64,000 nucleotides of DNA from positions 26,190-90,189 of the forward strand of contig NZ_CAJHBU010000012.1 in the NCBI RefSeq assembly GCF_904846715.1, in the 5' to 3' direction. A program made the position numbers and the translations under genes. Origin of the DNA: Psychrobacter vallis. Lineage in GTDB: Bacteria; Pseudomonadota; Gammaproteobacteria; Pseudomonadales; Moraxellaceae. Shown piece after piece: positions 1 through 9,554 of the stretch. Under the pieces are notes generated by a model. It was not told where the DNA came from. It worked only from the letters and a program-made list of their open reading frames with translations, and made no database searches. The first letter of the stretch is position 1; each line of letters opens with the position of its first letter.

Positions 1-230
1 ATATCTTGCAGATTAATAGTTTCGGTGATGCTGATGAAGCAGATCGCCGCCGTGCGCAAGTGCTGATGGCTGGTGTTGATGCCAGAGTGGTCAAAAATAC
101 GACGGGTAATGGCTTGCCGATCTATCAAGTGATCTCACGTCCGATGAATAACCGTCAAGCAGTAACCACTGCACAGCAGCGTCTACAAAACAATGGTATC
201 GATTCTATTATCGTTGAACAGCGTCGTTAG
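1..230 (+). CDS. SPOR-domain protein, 3' end only (5' end outside window)
   Basis: The frame is open to the left edge, with an in-frame ATC before the first possible start, so only the last ~75 codons are visible. The translation begins ILQINSFGD and continues with an alternating strand-helix pattern (DEADRRRAQVL, then GNGLPIYQVISR). This is the usual C-terminal SPOR (peptidoglycan-binding) fold of FtsN- and DedD-like cell-division proteins. SPOR domains bind glycan strands stripped of stem peptides at the division septum. The N-terminal membrane anchor and linker expected for the family lie outside the window, so FtsN, DedD or another SPOR protein cannot be distinguished. A hairpin terminator follows about 40 bp after the stop. 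Confidence 0.8.
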   Translation, partial: ILQINSFGDADEADRRRAQVLMAGVDARVVKNTTGNGLPIYQVISRPMNNRQAVTTAQQRLQNNGIDSIIVEQRR

Positions 231-271
231 ATTTGACCTTCGTGCTAGCTTACTTAGTTATTTATTAATGA

Positions 272-303
272 TAAAAAAAGCGTCGCAATGACGTTTTTTT
301 TAT
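272..303 (+). terminator. Rho-independent terminator after the SPOR gene
   Basis: An A-run leads into stem GCGTC, loop GCAAT, stem GACG, then eight T. It lies about 40 bp after the SPOR-gene stop. The A-rich 5' side allows weak function on the opposite strand. Confidence 0.75.
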
Positions 304-315
304 CTTTGAGTTTTC

Positions 316-485
316 GGGCGTGTCCTCAATCTGAGCGATAGCGACTAAATGGGTTAAAAATGGCTAAATATTCGCCAAACTGCGTCAAATAGCTGGTTAA
401 TATCCCGATATTATCAGCGCTATTTTCCTTGTTTGGCTTCAATTTATCTTATTTTTATAACCATTTTCAAAATGAGGACACGCCC
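316..485. mobile_element. 170-bp MITE-like element, copy 1
   Basis: The ends are inverted: GGGCGTGTCCTCA on the left (316-328) and TGAGGACACGCCC on the right (473-485), a perfect 13-bp inverted repeat. The interior has no credible open frame. A second copy of exactly the same length lies at 33025-33194 and differs at roughly a dozen positions. Equal length, terminal inverted repeats and no coding capacity indicate a non-autonomous transposable element. The termini resemble those of IS5-superfamily elements, but that assignment is from memory and no transposase is in the window. The flanking TA at the right end may be part of the target site. Confidence 0.8.
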
Positions 486-550
486 TAGTAAAACTGTGTT
501 ATCCCATTGGTTTGTTATATCTTATTAAAACCTTCACAAAGAGTATGGCT

Positions 551-1645
551 ATGGCAGTATCTGACTCAGCAACACCGCCTACTAGCTACATGAAAGCATT
601 TTTTCAAAAGTATTTTATCGATGCGTTTACTGGCATGGCTTTAGGGCTATTTGTCACGTTGATTGCTGGTCTGATTATCTCGCAGATCGGTGGTTGGTTA
701 GGCCTGCCAGCATTGGTGGCAGTTGGCAAGCTGGCCTCAGTAATGATGGGTGCGGGTATCGGAGTGGGTATTGCTTATTACCTAAAAGCACCGACGCTGG
801 TCATGCTCAGTTGCCTCGTGGCAGGTATGCTTGGTGCGCATTCTGAAGCATTGATGGCAGGGACGCTGTTTATGCCGCAAGAGGGTGGGCCTGCGACATT
901 TGTTGCGTTGCCTGGTAATCCGATCGGAGCATATTTGACCGCTGTGTTTGCTTATCGCGCAGGTACTTGGATCGCTGGCAAGACGAAACTTGATATTTTA
1001 TTAGTGCCCTTATTGGTTTGTGCGGTTGCACTATTGGTCTGTGCGCTGCTCAATCCACCTATCGTCGCTGCGGTCGCTGCTATTGGCCAAGGTATTCAGG
1101 CAGCCACTGAGTTACAGCCCTTATTGATGGGAATCGTGATTGCGGTTGTGGTTGGGATTTTGTTGACGCTACCGACATCGAGTGCCGCTATTTGTATCGC
1201 TATTGGGCTTGGCGGTGTGGCGGGCGGAGCGGCAGTCGTCGGTTGTGCGGCACACATGATTGGCTTTGCGGTTGCCAGTTTTAAGGACAATGGCGTGAGT
1301 GGTGTGATATCACAAGGTCTCGGCACCAGCATGCTACAAATTCCTAATGTGCTCAAAAAGCCTTTAGTCATGTTACCGGCAGTTATTGCCAGTGCCATCG
1401 TTGGGCCTATTGCGACGGTAGGGTTTGGTTTGGCTTGTACGGCGACAGGTGCTGGTATGGGTACCGCTGGATTGGTTGGTGTCTTTGGCGTCATTGAAGC
1501 GTCGCAAGGAATCATGAGCACGACAGAACTGTGGGTTGCTATCGTTTTATTGATGTTTGTATTGCCCGCAATAATCGCGGGTTTGGTTGCTTATATAATG
1601 CGCCGCATGGGCTGGCTGGTCGCTGGTGATATGAAGCTGCCTTGA
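551..1645 (+). CDS. PTS-EIIC-like integral membrane protein
   Basis: A very hydrophobic protein of about 364 residues with some nine or ten membrane segments and many Gly/Ala-rich helices (for example GLFVTLIAGLIISQIGG). It resembles the PTS_EIIC_2 family, membrane components related to PTS sugar permeases but usually found without EIIA or EIIB partners. None are encoded nearby, so transport and phosphoryl coupling are unproven. The ATG at 551 is preferred because AAAGAG lies seven bases upstream; ATG 545 and TTG 512 are in-frame alternatives. The gene begins just inside the right flank of the MITE-like element, which may have separated it from its original promoter. A strong terminator follows. 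Confidence 0.72.
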   Translation: MAVSDSATPPTSYMKAFFQKYFIDAFTGMALGLFVTLIAGLIISQIGGWLGLPALVAVGKLASVMMGAGIGVGIAYYLKAPTLVMLSCLVAGMLGAHSEALMAGTLFMPQEGGPATFVALPGNPIGAYLTAVFAYRAGTWIAGKTKLDILLVPLLVCAVALLVCALLNPPIVAAVAAIGQGIQAATELQPLLMGIVIAVVVGILLTLPTSSAAICIAIGLGGVAGGAAVVGCAAHMIGFAVASFKDNGVSGVISQGLGTSMLQIPNVLKKPLVMLPAVIASAIVGPIATVGFGLACTATGAGMGTAGLVGVFGVIEASQGIMSTTELWVAIVLLMFVLPAIIAGLVAYIMRRMGWLVAGDMKLP

Positions 1646-1700
1646 TGGTTTGATATCAGTTTTAAACGTACTATCGACGGCCTTATAAATATTATTTGTT

Positions 1701-1736
1701 AAAAAAGCCCAGCTACAATCATAGCTGGGCTTTTTA
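1701..1736. terminator. Bidirectional terminator between the PTS-like gene and the SDR gene
   Basis: Stem AAAAAGCCCAGCTA, loop CAATCA, stem TAGCTGGGCTTTTT. It has A- and T-runs on both sides and lies between converging genes, so it can serve both. Confidence 0.9.
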
Positions 1737-1790
1737 TATGTGAATTATCTAGTCTTGACGGCAATAGAAAGTAGTCATAAAACTAATAAG

Positions 1791-2816
1791 TTATGCAGCT
1801 GACTTTGATTTTTTATGACGACGTGGTTTTAGTTTGCGTGATAATTGATTGATGCCATTCAGCACCTGACTATAATTCGATGGAAAGACACGCTGAATCG
1901 CATCAACCATTTTGGCATCATTACCAATCAAACAACGTTGCTGATCGTTCGCCGCGGCATGTAAAATAACCCAAGCGGCTTCGCTGGCATCGAATTTCAA
2001 CAGCTTGTTAAAGCTTCTAATTGCTTTGTCACCAGTATGCATACCAACATCACTGACGCTGTCATTACCACGAGCACTATTGGCAATATTGGTTTTGATA
2101 CCACCTGGATGAATGCAGGTGGCTGACACACCGCAGTTTTGAATGTTGAGCTCTTGACGCAAGCTTTCTGTGAAGCCACGTACGGCAAATTTACTGGCAT
2201 TGTAAGCAGAGTATGAAGGCTGAGCGGTCAAACCAAATAAGCTTGAAATATTCACAATGTGACCATGCTCTACAAACTGGCGCGTTTGGTTGTCGCTTCT
2301 ACCTTCCTTATTATGAGCCATTTCGCTTTGTTTAACACTATTTTTGATCAAGGGTAAAAATGCCTTTGTACCATAAACCACGCCCCAAAAATTGATATCC
2401 ATTACCCATTCAAGCTCCTCAATACTCGCGCCCTCTATCGTCGAAGAAAATGCCACACCAGCGTTGTTAAAGATAAAGTTCACTTTACCGTGATCGCTCA
2501 TCACATTATCGGCCCACGCTTGCATGGCTGTATTGTCAGAGACATTCAGTACGGTCGTTTTGACTTTAACATCGTAACCGACCAGCATCTCTTTGGTTTG
2601 TGCCAGCTGCTCCGCATTGATATCTGATAAGGCGACATGGCAGCCCATTTTTGCTAAATGAAGCGCTAGCTCGCGTCCCATACCAGAACCTGCACCAGTG
2701 ATGGCAGCAACATGGTCCCGATAATAAGGCGCGATATCATTATCCTGACTATTTAGTATGGTAAAGGGCAGACATTGACGTAATGAGGACGCCATAGCGG
2801 CGAGATTATTGAGCAT
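1791..2816 (-). CDS. Short-chain dehydrogenase/reductase (SDR)
   Basis: A Rossmann-fold NAD(P)-dependent oxidoreductase of 341 residues. Near the N-terminus is the cofactor motif TGAGSGMG, followed by the NNAG strand motif, the catalytic serine in NISS and the active-site YNASK (Tyr-x-x-x-Lys). The ATG at 2816 is chosen because AAAGGA stands about nine bases upstream and the family needs no longer N-terminus; an upstream ATG at 2879 would add 21 residues without a ribosome site. A polar stretch of about 20 residues (around KQSEMAHNKEGRSDNQ) is inserted before the catalytic serine, compared with compact SDRs. The basic C-terminal tail (RKLKPRRHKKSKSAA) is also unusual. The substrate is unknown. 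Confidence 0.85.
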   Translation of the reverse strand: MLNNLAAMASSLRQCLPFTILNSQDNDIAPYYRDHVAAITGAGSGMGRELALHLAKMGCHVALSDINAEQLAQTKEMLVGYDVKVKTTVLNVSDNTAMQAWADNVMSDHGKVNFIFNNAGVAFSSTIEGASIEELEWVMDINFWGVVYGTKAFLPLIKNSVKQSEMAHNKEGRSDNQTRQFVEHGHIVNISSLFGLTAQPSYSAYNASKFAVRGFTESLRQELNIQNCGVSATCIHPGGIKTNIANSARGNDSVSDVGMHTGDKAIRSFNKLLKFDASEAAWVILHAAANDQQRCLIGNDAKMVDAIQRVFPSNYSQVLNGINQLSRKLKPRRHKKSKSAA

Positions 2817-2997
2817 AATAAACAGTCCTTTGTTTAATAAATGACAGGTGATAGAGAGATTAGTAATACGGACATGCAAATAAAAATGAGGTAATTAAAA
2901 TAGGTACATCTACCTTATCATGATTCATATGACTGACAGATGGCAATTAATAAACGCAGCTGTCATTTAAATCGCTGATTAGAAGCGACTAAACAGA

Positions 2998-3037
2998 CAA
3001 AAAAAGCGTCTGAGCATAATTTGCCAGACGCTTTTTT
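2998..3037. terminator. Terminator downstream of clpX
   Basis: Stem AAAAAAGCGTCTG pairs with CCAGACGCTTTTTT around an 11-base loop. It lies about 40 bp past the clpX stop on the minus strand. Confidence 0.85.
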
Positions 3038-3078
3038 AATTAATAGCCAATAACTGACTAATTTATCTCAATGATAAA

Positions 3079-4353
3079 TTAAGCAATTTTTGGGATTTTG
3101 CCTTCATTAATCACTTCTACATCAACTAAGACGGTTTTGGCATCTTTCATAGAAGGCAACTCGTACATGGTTTCAAGTAAGGCGTTCTCAACGATAGAGC
3201 GCAAACCACGCGCACCTGTTTTGCGTTCCATGGCTTTTTTAGCAATCGCATCAAGTGCTTCTTGGGTGAAGCTGATTTCAGCACCTTCCATGTCAAACAA
3301 GTATTTGTACTGTTTAACCAGTGCGTTTTTAGGCTCAGTAAGAATCTGTACTAAGGCTTCTTCATCAAGCTCTTGTAGCGCAGCCAGCACAGGCAAACGA
3401 CCGATCAATTCAGGAATTAGACCAAATTTGATTAAATCTTCTGGCTCAACTTGTTGTAGCAAATCTGAGCTACGACGGCTGTCATCTTTTGAGCTGACAT
3501 CAGCATTAAAGCCAATACCGCCTTTTTCCGTACGTTGCTGAATCACTTTATCCAGACCCGCAAACGCGCCGCCCACGATGATTAGGATGTTGCTGGTATC
3601 AACTTGGATCAGCTCTTGCTGTGGATGCTTACGACCACCATGCGGTGGAATAGCCGCAACCGTACCTTCGATAAGTTTTAGCAACGCTTGCTGTACGCCT
3701 TCGCCTGATACGTCACGCGTGATAGAAGGATTGTCGCCTTTTTTGCTGATTTTATCGATTTCATCGATATAAATGATGCCTTGCTCAGCTTTGCTAACAT
3801 CATAATCGGAGGCTTGTAATAGCTTTTGTACAATGTTTTCAACGTCTTCGCCAACATAACCTGCTTCGGTTAAAGTGGTAGCATCTGCCATGGCAAACGG
3901 TACATCGAGTAGGCGTGCTAAAGTTTGCGCAAGTAATGTCTTACCAGAACCAGTTGGGCCAATCAGCAAGATATTACTTTTGGCCAGCTCTACCATCGCA
4001 TCATCAGCGCCAATTTTGGCTTTTTTGCTGTCACGAGCTAACGTTTGGCTCACTTTAAGACGTTTATAATGGTTATAAACGGCAACAGCGAGGGCTTTTT
4101 TGGCAGCGTCTTGACCGATGACGTATTCATCAAGCTTGGCACGCAATTCTTTTGGCGTTGGTAGCTTTTTATTGACCCATGAAGTATCAATCTCGCTATC
4201 GTCATCACCGTCTTCTGCACTGTCTGCGATTAGGTCTGTACATAGCTCAATACATTCATTACAGATATTGGCATCGTCAGCGGCGATCAGTTGTTGTACA
4301 TCGCTTTTGGCTTTGCCGCAAAACGAACAATGCGGGGTGTTATCTTCTGCCAT
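3079..4353 (-). CDS. clpX: ATP-dependent Clp protease ATP-binding subunit ClpX
   Basis: The AAA+ unfoldase of the ClpXP protease, 424 residues, normal for the family. The N-terminal zinc-binding domain has Cys9, Cys12, Cys31 and Cys34. Walker A GPTGSGKT is at residues 132-139, Walker B is in IIYIDEID, and the ClpP-docking IGF loop is seen in GGIGFNADV. It unfolds tagged substrates such as ssrA-tagged proteins in the cytoplasm and feeds them into ClpP. It lies 109 bp downstream of clpP on the same strand, as in most Proteobacteria, and ends at a strong terminator. Confidence 0.98.
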   Translation of the reverse strand: MAEDNTPHCSFCGKAKSDVQQLIAADDANICNECIELCTDLIADSAEDGDDDSEIDTSWVNKKLPTPKELRAKLDEYVIGQDAAKKALAVAVYNHYKRLKVSQTLARDSKKAKIGADDAMVELAKSNILLIGPTGSGKTLLAQTLARLLDVPFAMADATTLTEAGYVGEDVENIVQKLLQASDYDVSKAEQGIIYIDEIDKISKKGDNPSITRDVSGEGVQQALLKLIEGTVAAIPPHGGRKHPQQELIQVDTSNILIIVGGAFAGLDKVIQQRTEKGGIGFNADVSSKDDSRRSSDLLQQVEPEDLIKFGLIPELIGRLPVLAALQELDEEALVQILTEPKNALVKQYKYLFDMEGAEISFTQEALDAIAKKAMERKTGARGLRSIVENALLETMYELPSMKDAKTVLVDVEVINEGKIPKIA

Positions 4354-4462
4354 AAAAGGCGCTCCTAAAATTTAAAACGTATCAATATTTTGATTGTGTG
4401 CATCAATGCCAAAGCAAATAGAGCTAAGGCATTTCATGCTTATCAAAGCTGCTATGTCGTAA

Positions 4463-5137
4463 TTATAATGAGTCAGGGCGACGCTTTAATACTTCATCAA
4501 CCAGACCGTATTCTTTTGCTTCGTCGGCATCCAACCAATAATCACGCTCGACATCTTTTTCGATTTTTTCTACTGGCTGACCAGTACGCTCAGCTAAGAT
4601 CTGATTTAAGCGCGCACGGGTTTTTAGAATTTCGCGAGCATTGATTTCGATGTCTGTCGCTTGACCTTGTGCACCGCCTGATGGCTGGTGAATCATCACA
4701 CGAGCGTTGGCTAGCGCATAACGCTTGCCTTTTTGACCAGCAGCCAACAAGAATGAACCCATGCTATACGCACCGCCCATACAGATGGTCGACACTTCAG
4801 GCTTGATGAAGTTCATGGTATCAAAAATAGCCAAACCAGCGCTCACAGAACCGCCTGGCGAGTTGATATATAAATGAATGTCTTTATCAGGGTTTTCAGC
4901 TTCCAAGAATAGCAGCTGGGCGACGATTAAGTTGGCCATGTGGTCTTCGACTTGACCGGTCAAAAAGATAACGCGCTCACGCAATAGGCGTGAAAAAATA
5001 TCAAACGAGCGTTCACCGCGTGCTGATTGTTCGACAACCATAGGCACTAGTGCTGCTTGTGTGCTTTGCACTTCGTTATGTGCACTCATCAGCATATCAA
5101 AATGTGGGTTGGCAGTGATGCGATCATAATCTGTCAT
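4463..5137 (-). CDS. clpP: ATP-dependent Clp protease proteolytic subunit ClpP
   Basis: The serine peptidase that forms the ClpP tetradecamer, 224 residues. The catalytic triad is Ser125 (AYSMGS), His150 (VMIHQPSGG) and Asp199 (VERDYW). The usual GQAASMG around the serine reads GGAYSMG here, a mild variation that keeps the nucleophile. AGGAC lies about six bases before the ATG. It precedes clpX and follows tig on the minus strand, the common tig-clpP-clpX order. The 419-bp spacer to tig contains the tig terminator and near-direct repeats that may belong to the clpP promoter. Confidence 0.98.
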   Translation of the reverse strand: MTDYDRITANPHFDMLMSAHNEVQSTQAALVPMVVEQSARGERSFDIFSRLLRERVIFLTGQVEDHMANLIVAQLLFLEAENPDKDIHLYINSPGGSVSAGLAIFDTMNFIKPEVSTICMGGAYSMGSFLLAAGQKGKRYALANARVMIHQPSGGAQGQATDIEINAREILKTRARLNQILAERTGQPVEKIEKDVERDYWLDADEAKEYGLVDEVLKRRPDSL

Positions 5138-5297
5138 AAAAATGTCCTGTTTATAAGTACATAAAATAAAGGGGTAAAGGGTAGCGAACGCTTGAGCTTT
5201 TATGGATGTTTATCATTATAGCTATTGCCGCTTGTTGATAACACGAACTAGAATCAATAGTATGATCTAGATGCCGCTAAAAATAATTGAGCTAATG

Positions 5298-5380
5298 GTA
5301 ACTTTTTTATTGGGGAAATAGTAACTTTTTCATATGAAAAATGACTTTCTATTAATACTCTAAGTGACTTCCTATTAATA
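5298..5380. repeat. AT-rich direct repeats in the clpP-tig spacer
   Basis: GTAACTTTTT occurs at 5298 and 5321, and a 16-base unit beginning TGACTT and ending CTATTAATA occurs at 5342 and 5365 with one mismatch. Both pairs have a 23-bp period. They lie within the 5138-5556 spacer, about 160-240 bp upstream of the clpP start, so they could be regulator half-sites or decayed repeat. No other gene is seen in this spacer. Confidence 0.5.
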
Positions 5381-5448
5381 AGGTGTCTGTCTACGTTTAT
5401 CAAGGGTATTGCCCATAAACTATTTATAAAGGTATATAAACCCCCAAT

Positions 5449-5480
5449 AAAAATGCCCTAACGACATGTTAGGGCATTTT
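5449..5480. terminator. Terminator downstream of tig
   Basis: Stem AAATGCCCTAAC, loop GACAT, stem GTTAGGGCATTTT. It is well placed to end tig transcription on the minus strand and so uncouples clpP from tig. Confidence 0.88.
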
Positions 5481-5556
5481 GACAGTCATATTAGCAATGA
5501 ACCCCAATTACAGGCACATTACCAATTTACATCTTGCTAAGCTACTTTTTGCTTAA

Positions 5557-6900
5557 TTACATTGCTTGCTGCTGTTGTTGCTGAGCAGCTAGCAAGTCTT
5601 GGTAGCTCACTTCTTTGTCAGTGACTTTACCTTGCTCGATCAGATAATCAACTACTTGATCTTCTAGTACCACAGACTCAATGTTAGCGCGCTGCTGCTT
5701 GTCAGTCGTGTAGTACTCGATCACTTCCGCTGGATCTTCGTAGTTTTCTGCCGCTTCTTTGATGAAAGTCTCAACACGTTCTTGATCTACTTCTAAGCCT
5801 TTGGTATCGATAACACGAGCAACGATGATGCCAAGACGGGCCGCACGTAGCGCTTGCTCTTCAAATAGCTCATTTGGCAGCATGTCTTTGTCGAAGCTAT
5901 CAGCGTTAGCGCCGAACTGCTGAGAAAAACGTTGCATCATCATGTTGCGCTGACGCTCGATTTCTTGCTCTAGCATAGCGTTTGGTACGTCAAACTCGTT
6001 CTTTTCTAGCAACGCATCAAAAGTCGCTTGCTTCACTTGGCTACGCGCAGCGTTTTTGATTTCGCGTTCCATGTTTTTACGTACGTCGTCTTTCAACTTC
6101 TCAACGCCGCCTTCTTTTACGCCAAACAGCTCAAGGAACGCATCGTCGATTTCAGGTAGCTTAGACTTTTCAACCAATTTTACGTTGATTTTGAACTGAG
6201 CTTCTTTACCCGCTAAGTTTTCAGCTTGGTAATCTTCTGGGAAAGTCACGTCGATGGTTTTTTCTTCGCCAGCTTTCATGCCTTTGATACCAGCTTCAAA
6301 GCCAGGAATCATTTGGTTGCTACCGATAACCAATTTGAAGTCTTCAGCAGAGCCGCCTTCAAATTTTTCGCCGTCGATTGAGCCTTCAAAGTCAAAGGTC
6401 ACTTGGTTGTCTTTGGCTGCCATGCCTTTTTTCTCAACGAACTCTTCACGTTGCTTTTGAAGGTTTTCGATCATGGTGTCAACGTCTTCTTCGCTCACTT
6501 TAGCAGTGTGACGCTCAACTTCGATTTCATCGATACCTTGTACGTCTACTTCTGGGAAGATTTCGACAGTGGCTTGATAGACCAAGAAATCATCTTCAAG
6601 TTTTACATCATCGATGTTAGGCATACCAACGGCGCGGATGTCTTCAGATTTGATCGCTTCAAAAACGGTATCACGGATCACATCGTTGATCACTTCTTGC
6701 TGAATGCCAGCACCATACTGTGAACGGATATGTGACATAGGGACGTTACCTTTACGGAAACCGTCAATCTTGGCAGTTTTCGCAACTTGGCGAATACGAC
6801 CTTCGACTTTGTTTTGAATTTTTTCAACGGGTACTTTAACCGTTAGCTGGGTTTCTTTATTAGATAGCTTGTTGGTTGTGACTTGTAAATCTGTAGCCAT
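5557..6900 (-). CDS. tig: Trigger factor, ribosome-associated chaperone and peptidyl-prolyl isomerase
   Basis: 447 residues. The ribosome-binding signature GFRKGNVP is at residues 47-54. An FKBP-like isomerase domain follows ([17 protein letters not shown] onwards), then a long helical C-terminal domain. It binds ribosomal protein L23 at the exit tunnel and protects nascent chains. The C-terminus ends in a run of glutamines ([10 protein letters not shown]), a low-complexity tail that may vary between strains. It lies upstream of clpP and clpX on the same strand, with its own terminator. Confidence 0.97.
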   Translation of the reverse strand: MATDLQVTTNKLSNKETQLTVKVPVEKIQNKVEGRIRQVAKTAKIDGFRKGNVPMSHIRSQYGAGIQQEVINDVIRDTVFEAIKSEDIRAVGMPNIDDVKLEDDFLVYQATVEIFPEVDVQGIDEIEVERHTAKVSEEDVDTMIENLQKQREEFVEKKGMAAKDNQVTFDFEGSIDGEKFEGGSAEDFKLVIGSNQMIPGFEAGIKGMKAGEEKTIDVTFPEDYQAENLAGKEAQFKINVKLVEKSKLPEIDDAFLELFGVKEGGVEKLKDDVRKNMEREIKNAARSQVKQATFDALLEKNEFDVPNAMLEQEIERQRNMMMQRFSQQFGANADSFDKDMLPNELFEEQALRAARLGIIVARVIDTKGLEVDQERVETFIKEAAENYEDPAEVIEYYTTDKQQRANIESVVLEDQVVDYLIEQGKVTDKEVSYQDLLAAQQQQQQAM

Positions 6901-7327
6901 GTTAATTACACCTTTAGGATTAAGTAGTACGTTTGATTAATGAAATAGTACTTAGGGTTAAATGGTAATAGACAAACCGTGCCTCGACATATGGGCGTGT
7001 ACGACGGGTTGCCGTTGGAATAAATAGGGGATAGTGATAGTCCGCAATGCTAACGTCAGTACTAAGACGACAATGTCAAAATGCTGATATTATAAAAGAC
7101 CATCAAATATCAATAATAAACCGTAAATGGCCTGCATACTAACGTCTTTTGGTGACTTATACAGACAAATCACGGCTTCCAGCAAAATTTTAAAAGTAGA
7201 ACAGTATAATCTATCTGTTTATTAAAGTAAAAATTATCTGTTTTTTGGCAGACTTTTTGGCTTTTATAGTATGTTCTGACGGACACAGCGTACCGCTTGT
7301 GTGTAAAACACCTGTATGTGGGACAGC
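6901..7327. other. Non-coding 5' region of tig, no gene seen
   Basis: Upstream region of tig plus the rdgB-side spacer. ATTATA at 7088-7093 could be a minus-strand -10 box for tig, but no convincing -35 is seen at normal spacing. No RNA gene or conserved frame is recognised. Confidence 0.4.
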
Positions 7328-7474
7328 TATAGTTGATACTAAATAAAACGGATATCGGACGTTATAATGCGAGACTGGTACAAATTTTTCTGGCTGGCTG
7401 TTCGCAAGCGTGACAGATGCTGCAAAAAATTCATACCAGTCTCGCTGTACCTCTTTTATGTACATCTGATTATA
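7328..7474. repeat. Family-1 palindromic repeat, copy A
   Basis: This is the first of several copies of a dispersed ~145-bp element. The left end is CTATAGTTGATACTAAATAAA. The central hairpin arms are GACTGGTACAAATTTTT and AAAAATTCATACCAGTC, around a GC-rich middle. The right end is an imperfect inverted copy of the left. Related copies are at 27886, 28801, 30138, 30968, 37572, 47941 and 49317, with a more divergent one at 14713. It lies just past the 3' end of rdgB. A 92-codon open frame across it is an accident of the repeat. Confidence 0.85.
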
Positions 7475-7504
7475 AGCTTTAGGGGTCATTTACAAAGGTA
7501 ACTA

Positions 7505-8149
7505 CTATAAAGGTAGCTGTGCCAATAATTGCTGAATCGCCTGCCCACGATGGCTGATACGATTTTTGTCAGTAGCGCTCAAGCTGGCTGCCGTGGCTTG
7601 TAGATCTGGTAACCAAAACAGCGGGTCGTAACCGAAACCGCCCTCACCGCGCGGTGCTTCTAAAATCTCACCATGCCACAGACCTTGAGCGATAATCGGT
7701 AGCGGATCATCCGCATGACGAACCATGGCTAGGACACAAACGAACAACCCTTGAATAGGTTGCTCACCGCGAATCGCCTGCAAGTCAGTGACAAGCTTGG
7801 CGTTGTTCTTGCCATCGTTGCCGTGTTCGCCTGCATAGCGAGCAGAGTAGATACCGGGTGCATTACCTAATACTGGTACACACAATCCTGAGTCATCAGC
7901 AATGGCAGGCAATCCGCTGATACGGCTGGCATGTCGTGCTTTGATAATGGCGTTTTCGACAAAGCTTAATCCGTCCTCAACCGCATCGTCGATACTCAGC
8001 TGACCTTGCGGGATGATGGTTACATTCAAATCCGCCTCAGCAAACAACCTGTTGAACTCAGCCAGCTTGCCTTTATTATTGCTGGCGAGTACCCACTGGT
8101 TATCGGATGTCGATTGAGTAGAGGGCGAAGAGGTACTGGTAGCGCTCAT
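7505..8149 (-). CDS. rdgB: Non-canonical purine NTP pyrophosphatase (RdgB/HAM1)
   Basis: Hydrolyses ITP, dITP and XTP to monophosphates, keeping deaminated purines out of DNA and RNA. The 214-residue protein shows the HAM1 motifs in order: the N-terminal substrate loop ASNNKGK, ADDSGL in the middle, the GEGGFGYDPLF signature and the C-terminal RISHRGQA. About 18 serine/threonine-rich residues precede the conserved core, so the start could lie slightly downstream, although GGAA upstream of ATG 8149 supports the call. The gene stands alone; a dispersed repeat lies beyond its 3' end. Confidence 0.95.
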   Translation of the reverse strand: MSATSTSSPSTQSTSDNQWVLASNNKGKLAEFNRLFAEADLNVTIIPQGQLSIDDAVEDGLSFVENAIIKARHASRISGLPAIADDSGLCVPVLGNAPGIYSARYAGEHGNDGKNNAKLVTDLQAIRGEQPIQGLFVCVLAMVRHADDPLPIIAQGLWHGEILEAPRGEGGFGYDPLFWLPDLQATAASLSATDKNRISHRGQAIQQLLAQLPL

Positions 8150-8656
8150 AATATCATTCCGTCATACGAGTGGTGATGGTTTGGGTAGTTTGTTGCTAGC
8201 TTTTGATAGTGGTAGTGGTGTTTATAGGGATCAATTTCAATATCCCTACAGCAATGACTGTTTATAGCTTTAAGATCACTGTCGCTATCAATAGATAAAC
8301 CACCAGTTGCTATACAGATAGTATGGGTTATAACATTTGGTAACTGATATTTCTGGTTGCTTTTGCTATAATAGGCGACAAGCTACAGTGAATTATATCT
8401 TATGGCTTGTGAATATTAAGTTAATAAAAACACATAAAGTCAAACACTTGGCTTTTGGGCAAAAAATAATAGCTCAGTCAATTTTGGATTCATAATAATA
8501 CGTGATATTGTGTTAAGCAATAAAGTGTATGAAGCGATAACATTCAGTTCGAACAATAAACTCAGCCAATTTAGGTTGCTATTTTGTAGAATAAAAACAG
8601 TGTAAAATTTCAGTTTCTACAACTCAACGGCCAAAAACAGCAAGGATAAAATAATT
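8150..8656. other. Intergenic region upstream of sodB, no gene seen
   Basis: 507 bp between divergent rdgB and sodB. TATAAT at 8367-8372 is a possible -10 element for sodB, but no good -35 is placed at 16-18 bp. If it is used, the sodB leader is nearly 300 nt. Nothing else is recognised. Confidence 0.4.
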
Positions 8657-9286
8657 ATGTCACATATTACTTTACCAGACCTACCATATGCAAAAGACGC
8701 ACTAGAGCCACATATCAGTGCCGAGACACTAGAGTATCATCATGACAAGCATCACAATGCATACGTGACTAAGCTCAACGAATTGCTACCAGGTTCTGGT
8801 CTAGAAGATAAAACGTTACCAGAAATCATCAAAGCAACCGCTAAAGATGATAGCAAGCAAGGCATGTTTAACCAAGCAGCCCAAGTATGGAACCATACGT
8901 TCTATTGGAACTGTATGACCCCAACCAATGGCGGCGGCGAACCTACTGGTGATTTAAAAGCGAAAATTGAAGAAGATTTCGGTAGCTATGACAAATTCCG
9001 TGAAGAGTTCAAAAACGCAGCATTGACTCAGTTTGGTTCAGGTTGGGCATGGCTAGTCGCTGACAAAATTGGTGGCAAACTGTCTATCGCTAAAACAGCA
9101 AACGCTGATACACCATTGGCACATGACCAAGTAGCGGTATTGACTTGTGACGTATGGGAACATGCGTACTATGTTGATTATCGTAACCGTCGTCCTGATT
9201 ATGTTGATACGTTCCTAGACAAGCTTGTGAACTGGGACTACGCAAATGCAAAGTATAAAGGTCAAGACGCTGGCGTTGAAGAGTAA
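8657..9286 (+). CDS. sodB: Superoxide dismutase, Fe type
   Basis: 209 residues, aligning throughout with bacterial FeSOD as I remember it. The metal ligands are His28, His80, Asp165 and His169 (DVWEHAYYVDYRN). AAQVWNHTFYWNCM with the following GGGEPTG is the iron-type signature rather than the manganese type. It converts superoxide to peroxide and oxygen in the cytoplasm. AAGGA lies about ten bases before the ATG. A strong terminator follows. The last ~32 codons and this terminator are repeated in degenerate form at 10000-10161, on the far side of a small membrane-protein gene. Confidence 0.97.
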   Translation: MSHITLPDLPYAKDALEPHISAETLEYHHDKHHNAYVTKLNELLPGSGLEDKTLPEIIKATAKDDSKQGMFNQAAQVWNHTFYWNCMTPTNGGGEPTGDLKAKIEEDFGSYDKFREEFKNAALTQFGSGWAWLVADKIGGKLSIAKTANADTPLAHDQVAVLTCDVWEHAYYVDYRNRRPDYVDTFLDKLVNWDYANAKYKGQDAGVEE

Positions 9287-9309
9287 TCTTTAACTAAGCA
9301 TTTGATTTG

Positions 9310-9340
9310 AAAAAAGGACACCGCGAGGTGTCCTTTTTTT
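9310..9340 (+). terminator. sodB terminator
   Basis: Stem AAAAAGGACACC, loop GCGA, stem GGTGTCCTTTTTTT. A degenerate copy lies at 10129-10161. Confidence 0.92.
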
Positions 9341-9554
9341 GGTGTGCGTTTTAATAATAAAAAATGAATGGGGTATGAAAATACCACGGTAAGATAGCCT
9401 TGCTTCATAACTACTCTGTGGGCTGGAACTTTAATGAGCATTTTCATGGCAAAGGTTACGCCAGTGAGAGCACTAATGATTTTATAGATAAAAACGGTCT
9501 TGATGTCGCTATAATACAGGCGACGCAAATATAAAATGCAGACAGGGGAATAGA

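Noticed and set aside
1096..1521. Long open frame antisense to the PTS-like gene
   Set aside because: Proline/alanine/threonine-rich shadow of the hydrophobic gene on the other strand, with no family-like features.
7211..7489. 92-codon minus-strand frame next to rdgB
   Set aside because: It runs through a family-1 repeat; its translation follows the repeat arms and has no independent support.
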